NCBI GenBank assembly: GCA_016858145.1 | Contig: JAEHOE010000069.1 | Span: forward strand, 62,001 to 126,000 | Source: Edaphochlamys debaryana | Taxonomy: Eukaryota; Chlorophyta; Chlorophyceae; Chlamydomonadales | Reading direction: 5' to 3' | DNA length: 64,000 nucleotides | Shown: piece by piece, positions 25,201 to 37,200 of the stretch | Numbering within the stretch: the first letter of the stretch is position 1 | Layout: each line of letters starts with the position of its first letter | Notes under the pieces: model-generated | What the model saw: the letters and a program-made list of their open reading frames with translations, nothing else | Database searches by the model: none | Told to the model about the DNA's origin: nothing | Made by a program: the position numbers and the translations under genes

Positions 25201-28200
25201 CGCCGCGACGCAGAGTCGTGGTGAGGAAAGCCCTAAAGCAAAGGCAAGAACAGGAGCGTTAGGGAAGCAACATAGTGGCTGTTTCTTCTGGATGAAACAT
25301 ACGCCAGGTGCTTACCTGTACTGGAAGGGCGTGCCCGGGGTGAGGGCCTGGCCCTTGTGGACGCGGATCGGCTGGTTGGCGCCGGCACCTGGGGTGTGAA
25401 AGGCACGTCAGCAGCCTGTCGGAATGCAATTTTGTCGCTTTTGCCTTGGTCCATCCCTGCGCGGGCTCACTGTTCTCCAATGACACCCTGCTGAACCCGG
25501 GCAGCAACAGCGGGTCCGTGTCGCTGGGATCGAGGCGGTAGCGGCGGGCCTGGCCGTACAGCGTGTAGTCGACGCCCAGGTGCTTGAGCTCGCTGTTCTT
25601 GTTTCCCAGAGTGATGAGGGCCTGCTGCGCCGAGGCACGGACCACCAGGGAGGTCTGGATCTGGCACTCGCGGTACTGGAAGTTGAAGAAGTACGTGGAC
25701 AAGTCGACGCCCGCACACATGCTGCCGGGTGCCCCGTTGGCTGTGGGAAGATATGGAAGGGAGGGCAGTGGAGTAATGAGTAGCCATGAGGTGTGGAGGG
25801 TTGAGGGGTTTCGGTTTAGCTGGCGGCAGCTATGCAAGGGCGCTCACCCTCTCCCAGGTCGCACTCCTCCACGCCCCAGTACGGCACGCCGTCTCCGCAG
25901 GCGCGGCTGGTGAAGGCGGGGCGCACCACCTTGTCGTCCGCAATGGCTAGGGACGGTGGGCTGGGCTGCTGGAAACCGATGAGGGAAGCTCCGGAGTCAA
26001 AGGGGCACTTGGTGAGGACCATCAGGTCAGGGAGGCCGTCACCCGAGAGCTCGACCACGGCGGCTTGCTGGTTTGACCCTGCAGCACACACATTTGGGTA
26101 GCACGTAAGACTCATCACCAGAAAGTCAGTACACGCAAGCCATATACTCACTGCGCGCCATGCACAACATTCCGAAGCGGGAGCTGCATGGAGCTCGGCG
26201 TAGCGGGCTGCCGGCTCCTGGGCTGGGGTCGATGTATCCGCAGGATGCTGGCTCGCCACCCGGTCCTGACGCGGGGACAGACGTCCAGGATCCGGCCTGC
26301 GCTGCTCCGTCCAGGTTGCCGTTCTGCCAGTACGGAGCATCTGTAGCAAGCAGAAAACCGGTGGACGCGGTAAGCAAAACTGCCATGGTCCTTTGTTTGC
26401 GGGGGGTGTTGCAGTGGATGGCAGCTGGATATTGTTAGCGTAACTCACCGGGTGACAGGAAGTCCGCGTATCCCACCCACACGCTGGGCGCATCCAGCTC
26501 CGCAAGTGCGGCCAAACTCCGGAAGGCCTGCATGTCCTCCGCCGATTGAACGGTGGCGAGGGAGCCCGCAGGCAGGCCGGGCACAAAGCTGCAAATGATT
26601 TGGGCCTGCGAACAAGGAATGCCGATGACAGCCGTGCAGGTAATCTGGAATGGGCGCTGGCATAGGCGCATAGCTTTACATGCTGTACAGCGGTTGGTGG
26701 CCTGCAAACGAACCTGCGTCCACGTGACTCTCAGGCTCGGATCGGTGATGAGGGTGTACACGAAGGAGCCCCGGACGATCTGAGCCGCGATGTTCATGTG
26801 CAGGTCGTAGATGGATGGCAGCGGCATGGGTGCATCTACGGGCGGGCGGGTGCGTGAGCCGAGCCAGGGTCAGATTACAACCGCACAGTGGTGAAAGCAC
26901 GGATGTGAAGAACTCCACCCACCGACGTCAATTTTGGAACCATAGACCTGGATCTCCTCAATGTAGTACCACATGACCTGGCTGGAGTTTACGGGGAACG
27001 CCTGGAGGCAAGGCACAAAGGAGCAAATGTTAAGCTTGCCCTAAATTCAGAAGGAAGCTATACATGTGTGTGCACCTGAAGTGTAACCCAGGAGCCGACG
27101 ACAGGAATGCTGAAGGGAATGTCGTTCGGCGCACTGGAAAACACCAGACTGGCCGGCTGGCGCCACATGAGCGGGTTGTCTGTCAGCTTGGCGCCAGCGG
27201 ACACGTTGGCATTGCCGATGCGCAGCTCTGCTCACACACGCGCAGAAAAGGCAGGGCGGCTAAGCGTATTGAAAGGGTTCGACAAGTACACACCGAGTGC
27301 AGCACAACGTCGTTCCCACGCACAGACCTGCATTGCGGATGAGCTCCGCGCCGTAGCCTGCACGCGTCAAAGTTGCACCAACGCAAACGCAGCAGTTAGA
27401 GTGGTCAGACAGAGCTAACTTAGCTGGCGCTAATTCTTGGCTCGCACGGAAGACGCACTGATGCGGATCGTGAAGCGGACCAGGGAGATTGACGCCATGC
27501 TCCCAAGGTACACGGAGAACCACGGGTTGATGTTGGTTTGGCCGACGTTGTGATAGAAGTACGATCTGTCACTCGTCGACAAACGGCCATCCACCGCCAG
27601 GCCGGGTGAGCACTCGTATCCAGGGCAGACCGCCGCTGGAGATAGCGTTGTCGCCGCGTACGCAGGCCCGCCCAGCGCAAGGTTAGTGTACGTGCCGTAC
27701 ACCTCCACCTCGGCAAGCGTTCTGTATCACGTGCAATGGGCAGAACCATCAGGAAGCACTCAGCGGAGAAACAACAGACCACTTTCAGCCCCGAAGGACT
27801 TACAGGAACATTCCGTTGGCGCTCAGGGACGCATCCCAGAAGTGCTGAAGGGTCACCCATGAGCCCACCCTGCGCGAAAACAGACGGTTTATTTTATGGG
27901 GGGTGGACCCCTCGTGTCGGGGCGCACTGCACGCGTTACACTGTGACAAACTCGGCCAGCTCACATTGGTCGGTTGAGTGACACAAAGAAGAGCGGGGAA
28001 GGAATGGTCAGGGTTGATGGCTGCTTCCAGGCCAGAGGGTTGACGTTGGGGACGGCTGATGCGTTTGCGATGGGAGAGATGCCGATGCGGATCTCTGCAA
28101 GCAAACGGGTGAATGTGATTAGCAGGTACGTATGGTCCGTGTTGCTGTAATTGCCGTCTGTGTGCGTCATACGCACCTGCGTTCCGCAGCGTACTTGCGC

Positions 28201-31200
28201 TGTACAGCGCAATGCGGGCGACTGCAAAGGGCTCCGGCAGCTGCATCGCTAGCCAGGGGCTGGCCTCAGCTGCCGAGCTAAACGGCGTCGTAGTGTCCCC
28301 GTCAACGGCCTGGCGAGAGGAGTTACCAGTTGCGACGCTGCTCGCAAATGTGGGCCTCTGGAATGCCACATTGAAGGACGCCGGACGCGGCAGGACAGAC
28401 AGGTATGAGGGCGAAGGGGCGCCTAGGCGATGGATAGGGACGGACGGAGGGTATGCATGTCAGAGACAGATAGGCGAAAAGACGGGCGAGAAGCATGTCA
28501 GAAACAAATGGTATGGCGAGTGCAATCCCCTTACGAGCACGTCATGCACATACCTGGGATACCAAAAACCTGTCCAGGTTTGGAGGAGTGAAGGAATGAA
28601 TTGACAAGAAGAGCGCTGTCAGCATCATTCTGTCAGGCCACATAAGGTAATCGGCCCTGCTAGTGGCAACCCCGCTTGCAGCGGCAGCACAAACCTGTAA
28701 CTCCTCAATGTGCAGCACTTGCGAGAAGTTCCCAGCAGCAACGGCAAAATTCTGCAAACACAGTCAAGCGTTGAAGACAGGCACAGCAGGGAGCAAGCGC
28801 GACGCACCAATGCTCTGGAGCCTTTGCACAGGCTCACCTGAAGTGAAATCCAGGCACCCATTGCGACGGGAGACTGTAGGGGTAGAGTTGACGTGCAGCC
28901 AGGTCGGGTCAGTCATGGGGATGGCGGATCATTATTGCTTCATGAGCTTCATGTTACTCGCCATGACAATGTCAAACGGAGTGGTGCCGCTTGGGATAAT
29001 CTGACTGGCTCCTTGAGTCCACATTATGTTGTTGGTGTAAATGTTGGTAGTCGTTGACGCGTTGGTGTACCCAATCTGGGGGGAATGAACACGGTACCCG
29101 TCATTCTTTGATGTTGCCGTGGCAGCTGGGATGCCATGCTCACCCTCAGTACTGAGTTCTGCAGCCGTGTATTGCAGCAATCTGCGGCGACGCACAATTG
29201 AGCAGTCACTTCATACACTTCGCTGCTGGCGGCGGCGCCCTCTCCCCCTGCTGGTAATAACTCTTACATGGAACACCGACGTTGGATGTCACTCACCGAT
29301 GCGATTTATGATGCGGACCATGTAAATCTGGTGTGGCCCACCCAGGTAAACGGAGAGCCAAGGAGTGGGGTCTACTCCCAGAATCCCATTGGACGCATAG
29401 TAGAAATAGGCAGCAGTGTAGTCTACATTCGAAAGCCGTCCATCAACTGCCAGGCTCGGGCCACAGACGCCCGCAGGGCAGAAAGGTCCCACTGCACATC
29501 ATCGGGAGGGAATAAGTTAGCTAGCGTGACGATGGCTACAACACGCTTGGGGCCCTCAGGGTCAAGCGCGCGATGCTTACTGTTAACAGTGGAAGCGTAC
29601 GCTGGCTTGCCGAGAGCCACATTGCTGGGATTGCCGTACACCTGGATCTCATTGATACTCCTACGAACGAAGACACGTGAGGCCATTACCGATAGTCATT
29701 TGTGAGATGTTGGTGCCACGCACTGTAAGCGGTGTCATGCGAATTTCGTGTGGCCGCGACGAGCAAGCGCCCGCAACCGATCCCCGGCCTCACAGTGGTC
29801 GCTGGGTGGTCGCAAGGCTTGCGTTCCAGAAGTGCTGGAGGCTGACCCAGTGACCAAGCCTGCAAAGTGACGGGGAATGGGTCGTAAGGTTGCGTTCATA
29901 TATAGCTGCATGCCCAAAGGCCAGAGTGAGGAGGCCTGGGGCAAAGTCGCGCTCACTGCGGCACGCCGGTGAGGTCGATCGTGTAGGCCGTGGGGCTCAG
30001 CGGCAACGCGAAGCCGCTCGGCTGCCGCCACGCCAGAAAGTTCTTCGCAACATCAGCCGCGCTGCTGACAGGATTGCAGCCAACGCGGATCTCTACAACC
30101 AGAAACGTTCAATCAACGTGAGGGGATCAAGGGGACACAGCCTAGCCATGAGGAGAGCAAGAGCTCCAACCTGCGTCTTTTGTAGTGCTGCTGAGGACGA
30201 GAGAAACCCTGTAGATGAGGAAGGGCTCAGAGAGTTCCACGGCGACCCACGGTGACGCGTCCGTGCTGGCGGTGTTTGTGGTGAAGTAGGATGTGACGTT
30301 CTCGTCCAGGGCTGCTGAGGTGGGGAAGGAACCCAGCGAGCTCGATCGCAGTGTCCTGCGCCTTGCCAGGTTGGGTGGAGATGGCTGCGCAGGTAGTAAG
30401 ATCTGGTCCAGGGGTACTGTGCCTGCAAAGAGGGATGGATACAAACAAGTTCATCACTTGGTTGAGTGAGATCTACATACATGTAGATCACGGCGTACGA
30501 ACGAACCTCATACCTGGCACTGGGAATCCCAGGATTCGAATCTCGTCCACGGACAGTGGACTTCCAAAGTTCTGCAGGGTGACCCATGATCCAACTACCG
30601 GGTTTGCCTGTGGGGCATGAATGGCGCACAGTCCAATTTGTCATTGCAAGGAGGACGCGCAGACATCGCAAGCAGCTCGTGGCGAGCTAGAGTGAAGTGC
30701 ATCCATCCACTAACCAGGGTCAAAGCCTCGAACACAGTTGGTCCCCATGGGGCAGTGAATCCCGGCTGCTGCTTCCAGTAGAGGCGATTGGCCGTCAGCA
30801 CAGCTCCAGCGGTGTTGATTGGGGTGTCCCCAATGCGGATTTCTGCCCACAAACAGGAAAGGGGGGACTGTTGACGGGGCAGGCGCTCCTATGCTGCAAG
30901 TTCTTATCAACGTGCCCCATTGCACCCCTTACCGGACAGGTTGAGGTACAATGCGCAACAGTCTGTGGACATAATGCACAGAGAGCGCTTAGGCATGGCG
31001 CCACCCCACCTGATAACAACTTGCAACGAAGTTACATGCCACGGAACAGTGCTCTTACCCATGCGGTTGATGATCTGCACAGCCGTGACCGCCATGGCGG
31101 AACCAATGTTGATTGCAACATAGGGCTGGTTATCAGCTGACGTCAGCCACACATAGCGGAAGGTGGTTAGGTTGCCCAGCAGATCGTCATTCACATTGCT

Positions 31201-34200
31201 GAAGGAGCATGGCTGGTTCGCGATCCCGCCATTTGGGGCACACCACTATGAAGGGACATACAAGTAGTACAAGTGTTGTTTTGGACGGGCAGCAAGTAGT
31301 GTGAGCGAGGTGGATAGCTCACTGGGGGCAGGAGCAACACTTACAGGTACCACGGTTGAGGGGCTGTATACTGGCTTGTAGCGGGCGATGTTTGACGGGG
31401 CTGCAAGCAAGGGTGTGCGCCTCCTGATCAACATCGGTAAGCGGCACGGCCGTATGTAACCAGCTGACTTACGTGGGGCTCTCCAGCCATAGACCTGGAA
31501 CTCTGTGACCTCAAGCAATGCTCCAAAGTTTTCAAGTGACACGTAGCGTCCAAGGGCGAGCTGTGAGAGGGTAACGGTGTAGAGCTCTGTGCTGATGAGG
31601 AATCCTGAGGGTTGCTTCCAGGCCAGAGGGTTGGTGGTCGGATCGGCGGTGGGGATGGTAACGGGGTTACCTCCAACGCGGATCTCTGCGGGGCAGGGGG
31701 AGGGGGGAAAAGGCGTGGCACAATGCGTGACGGCTCTGACAGCAAGTGGTGATCATTGACCAGATTTCCTCATACGCCAACCGAGGTACCTGCATCTTTG
31801 AGGTAGTTGCCCCCACTCTGACGGCTGAATATGGAGAACGCCTGGACGAAGTACATGCCCCCGAGATCAACGGCGAGCCTGCAGGGCGGACAAGAACATG
31901 TAGGCCAGCGTTCAACGGGCACGGACGGGACATGCAATAAATACAGCCCCTAGCTGGCAACAAACCCACCAGGGAGACTGCTCAGAGGGATGGCTGCTGA
32001 AGTAGGGCCTTCCGGGAAGAGTGCTCCCGTCGTTGGCGTTCTCCGGTTGGAAAGCGCTGCCGAGCACACTGGAAGCGTAGATGGGCAGCCCGACGGCCAC
32101 GTTGACAACTTCCACCTTGGTACCCATCACTTGGAGCGCGGTAAAGCCGAGAGTGGAGCTATCCAAAGCGTAGGTGCTGGCCGGGGGGAAGCGCTGCGCG
32201 ACAAAAGCACAGCATATATACATCTCAGTAAATAGTACAGGCCCAACATAGTAACTTGCATACGCCATATATGCACATCACGCGCTTGGCTCAGGCGTTG
32301 CACGATCTACCTGGATCGTGACGTAGCGCCCGACAGATGGGAATGCTGCGCCATTGCCCCACTCGGCAGTCATCGTGGCGTTCGCATCGATGAGTGATCC
32401 GGGCTGCTGCCTGCAGGCAGTCCAATGATGGCGGGAATGAGCCTTGCTCGAAGTGCGTCTAGTCCGAAGTCCGCAGCGTCGCACTGCCTTGCTCCTACCT
32501 CCAGACGGACGGGTTGGTGGCAACAGCACTGCTTGTGTTTGCAAGGTTCATGCCCACACGAATCTCGCAATCCGCCAGTTTCTCCGGGAACACCTGCAAC
32601 GGAAAAGAGCCATCGTGTGGTGTGGATGGCAGAGCGAGGTGGAAACACAGCGCAAGCAAGCAAGCAGGGCTCACGTCCCGGTTGGTGACCACCACGCGAT
32701 CAATGGCATAGACTGCACCGAGGTCGACCGTGAGCCTGCGCGCGTTGACCATGGCATGCAAGGGCATACGTCTTAAAGTCAGGTCCTTGGAAAAGATACC
32801 ATTCACTTGGTTCTGGGGGGAGAAACCCACCATGGGTCCACGCCTTTCGCCGATAGAAAGAAAGTCCACGTAGGCGCGTCCACAGCGTTCCTGCTCGCGT
32901 GCATGAGGGCAAGTCAGTGTAAAGCAGGTGAAGGGGGGAGGGCACGCGGGGGAGTGTCTCACCCGGGGTTGTACGTGCCATTGTTGCTGTACACGCTGCT
33001 CGCAAAGGTAGGCCGCCCGATTGCCACGTCGCCTCCGGAAGAAGGGGAAGTGATGCCAGGCGTTTTGGTGTTGTCTGCGCGGGATGAGGCGCACATTGGC
33101 AAGCTCACGCCAGGTAAATCGGGTAGCCCTTCCTGATAGCGCCCGAATTGGGCGACTGCAAACAGCTGCTGCGATGAGGCTGTTGGCTTACAAGCGCAGA
33201 CATATGGTCGAAGGCGAGCACATGCAGAGCTCTGCCAGACTGCAATCGACGTTTGCGCCCCGGTGACCGGCCGTGCACCGCGGATGCGCACAAGACCGCA
33301 GTCTGGCGTAACGGGGGAAAGCCACACACGGAAAGGATGGTAAGCAAGCGAGACCTTCGAGCTTTGGCAGTCCTCCTATCGTATCCAGCCATCTCACCCG
33401 CACCCATACGGGGGAATCCAGTGTCCCAAGCTGGATGCGGAAGAATGGATGTCGTAGGCTGCCCTAGCATGCGCCAGTTCTCAGCCTCTGCAGCCACAAA
33501 AGGCACGCCTTGTACAATCTGAGCGTTGAACGGGCCCGAAGGAAAGGAGGGATGGGCGCAGCAGTGCGCGGTGACGCACCTAGACCCAGATTGGTGAAGC
33601 CGCCCCACGCCCCTATGTCGGCAAAGACGTCTCCATTTGGCTGCCGGGTAATGTCAGCTGCTGCCGACAGACTGTTGTTGAGCCGGGGCCAGAACACGCT
33701 CTCCACGTAGGACTTAAACCACGCCCACTCGGTGACCCTGTAAAGGCACGTTACGAGGGAGTTTGGTGAGACCACATTGGTGGTACAATGGCACACGCAA
33801 GCATCAATCTTACGTGAACGTGGCAAGGTCTCCGTTGTTGTATGATAAGCAGACGTCACGCGCCCTGCCCCAGCTGCGGCGGTCAGTGAAGAGCGCGTAC
33901 CGCCGGCCATTCGAGGCACCTGTGAAGGCACAACCGCAAACCCGGTGAAAGGGAATGAAGCGCCGAGGAAGCTGGGATGCCTCAGCCGGCACCGCAGCCG
34001 GCATACTGCCCCGGTGAGCAAGGAGCGCCTACCTGTCTCAAGCGCGGGTGTAAGGCCTCCGGCAACTCGGCGGCACAGCGGCATCAGCTGATCCATTTCG
34101 CAATTCGCTGGCGCGAACCCGCGCTCCTGCGTGGCTGGGTTGGTCACCATTGAATAGCACCGACGTGTGGTTGTCAGACCCGCATCGGCTGCATTCAGCG

Positions 34201-37200
34201 GCGGCAGACTGTATCCCGACATCTCGTTGACAGGCATGCCCGAGGCGGTGGTGGCAGTGGAGGTGGCTCCACAACTGCGCGCCCCCGTCCTATAGATGAA
34301 CTGCCTCCACGCGGCACCGCAGCTCTCGATGCCGCCCTGCCAGCTGCAGGTCATGGTGCAACCAGTGCTGCCACCCAGGCTGAACGCTAACTCAGCGTTG
34401 TTGCCTGCATAGCGTGGGAGCGCGTTGCAGTCATCAGTTGGCACACAATCAACTCATGCCACGAGCCCTTGGGTGACAAAACCCGTGCTACGTGCCTGCC
34501 CAACACTCGGTGCCAAACTGCATGGCATAGAGAGAGTAGCCCAACGCGCGTGCTCTTTCAGCGCAGGCGCTGGTGCTCGAGGTGAACATGAGCATCGTCT
34601 CGAGTCTCCGCTGTGCTGAGTCCACGAAGCAACCAGCAATGGATCCCAGCCGGTAAACCATGTTTGAAGTAGCACCACCTGCAGCAATCACGGGAGGCCC
34701 ACGGTTTTAGCCAACCAACACGTCATTGACAGTGACAATTGAAACCTGCCGTGCGTGGTCTCACCGCACATGACAGTTGGGTCACCGCCACATGGCACCG
34801 TGCAGTCGGAGGCGGCACCCAGGCTCAAGGCAAGGTCCTCGCTTGTCCTGCGGATGGAATGAGAGTCAACAACCCTGTCCGGTATGCTCACCGAGGAGCG
34901 CATGTGCATCCGGCAGGTAGCAGCTCACCCGCCATAACATCTGGTTCCCGCCTGGACGCCATATACGCCAAAGCCTGCAGATAGAGGAACACCGATATAA
35001 AGACCTTACCGTCCAGGCACAGGGGCTCGTCGTTAAGCAGACCTTACTGCAATCCATTTACCTGACAGCTGTGCATACGCCGCACACCTGAGCATTAAAG
35101 GAGAGTGATCATGAGGAATGAAGCAAACAGTGAAGAAGGAGCTGCCTCCATGCGCTGGCCCTACTTGTTTGGAGTCATGTCGCTACTTTGCGCCAGAAGA
35201 TTCGGGAGTACACGTGAGCTTGGATTCTCCTGTTTGCGCGCGCAAGGACGAAGTCAGAGACCGACCGAGCGAGGACTTGAACCGAGGCTGTTGCTTATTA
35301 AGCGGTGACCTGTGCAGCCCAGCCAAGTCATGCGAGCGGGATCCTACCCTTCGGCAGCCCCGAGGTATCCCTGCATACATGCCAGCATGCATTTGCACAG
35401 CGATAAGGAATGCGCAATATCACAATCGGCACATTGCTCGCACCAACAGCTAGCACGCACCCGTGGCGATGGGGCGGAGAGTCATGAGTTGGCCCCGCGC
35501 GTCCGGATCACTTGCCGGATCCCGGCATCTGCACACCAAGGAAGTGAGGCGAGTTGGACACGGCAATTCGCATCGCAGTTGACGTTTATGTTCCTGATGC
35601 GCAGCGTCACTCACGCAATCATGTTCAGGGGTTGACCGTTGGTGCTGACAACGGGGGTGCCGCCAACGGGGGTGCCAACGGCAAGGACGTCTAGACAGAG
35701 GTTACTCCAACGGGGCATGAACTGGACCCTGGATGCCAAGAACAAGTTGAACTAGTCCATTGTGGTGATGATAAGGCGATCCGAGCTGCTAAAAGGTAAG
35801 GAACAAAGACAACGTATGCTTGCCCATGCATGACCCCACCCCTACTGCCATGCCCACACACGCAGCCCATCATCTTACTGGTTGGTTATAGGGTGTCTGA
35901 CCGTTTTGAAGATCTGCCTATAATATTCAGTCGTCACTACGTTCGTGTTTATGCACGGTGTCAACTGAACATATCGCCACCTGCAGGGGTGCACAAGGAG
36001 GATCGATCCGTGGAGCATAACACCGATCCCAAACTGACCGTTGTTCCTAAGCCGGCAAGTTTCGCCGCTTACTGGCCATAGGTTTCAAATGTGGTCGGAG
36101 GGTCTCGGTAGCTGATACACAGGCCTGCTGGACCGGGACTGCCTGGAAAGGAAGTTGGAGAGGAAGCGTGTTCAGACTACTTCATGCCTTGTGTCAGCAG
36201 CAGGGCGGACGTGTATGTGCGTTGCCGCATGGCGCGCTTACCGCTCTGCTGGTTTCCCGCAAACATGATACGATGGATGCCGTATCCGGAGTCTTCGCAG
36301 GCAGAAAAGCAACACATGAGGCATGCACACTGTCAACAAGTACTGCGTACGGTGCCAACCCACCGCGGGTGGTGACCAGGGTCCACAGCTGATTGGCGTT
36401 ACTCCCGTCCACCGAGCAAGGGCGCTGTCGGATCACAGACCCATCTTGGCCGGTGCCAGCGTCTGCGGGCATGGGGCATGCAGTTCCAAACCGGGGACGG
36501 TCTGCGAGCCAGGATGGTACACGGGTATCCTTGCTTACCAAGACACATGTTTGGGGCCGAAGCGACTTGGATTTGCACCACGGACCCGACTTCCGGACCT
36601 GCGAAAAACAGCGCGGTCTTTTAAGCTCCTCTCCTTCACAAGTCGAGGTGGCGAGCTTGTCGCTGATGAAGTACTCACCCGCATAGCAACTCCACGAAGC
36701 ATCAAAGATTGATTGCGATAAAGCAACTGTTGGTGTCGAGAGGCACTTGCCAGGCTGGCAAGCATTGCTCCCTGCGTTATAATGAGGTGAGAGTGCTGGA
36801 ACAATAGCACATGCTGATGATACAGACTTGCCACCACAACCAACGCACCTGCAGAAGAGTCTCGGTAGCCTGACCAAGCGCGAACAACATTGCTGTCATT
36901 GCGCGGGTAGGCGATAAGCGCCCTTGAGAACTGAGTCCACCTGCACGACGTGAACAGAAAAACATCAAACCTAGCTGCGCTGGGCCTACTGGACCTCAGG
37001 ATCTTCAGCGGTTATCTGCATGTACAATTGCGCGCACGCGCGCACGCGCTTGCGCAAAACACAAGCCCCCTGGGTACGCATTGTGTCCCGCCCGCATGAC
37101 GGGCTTACTCGTCCTGATATACAACAAGGGTGAAAGGGACAAGTCCAGGCACGTCAGCCGACAGCTGTTTCATTTGCAGCGACGGCTTCACATCTTCAAG

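Noticed and set aside
24504..25399. Overlapping + strand open frames of 230-250 codons
   Set aside because: They lie opposite well-supported - strand exons (for example those encoding [15 protein letters not shown] and [12 protein letters not shown]). High GC content keeps stops rare on the opposite strand.
13900..26100. Alpha-2-macroglobulin-like protein
   Set aside because: The Ig-like strands near the C terminus are suggestive, but I see no thioester motif (GCGEQ type) or bait region in the exons I could read.
35255..35350. tRNA gene on the - strand suggested by GGTTCAAGTCC
   Set aside because: The T-stem has mismatches, no 7-base acceptor pairing is found and no plausible anticodon arm forms. 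Kept only as a possible Pol III-like remnant.
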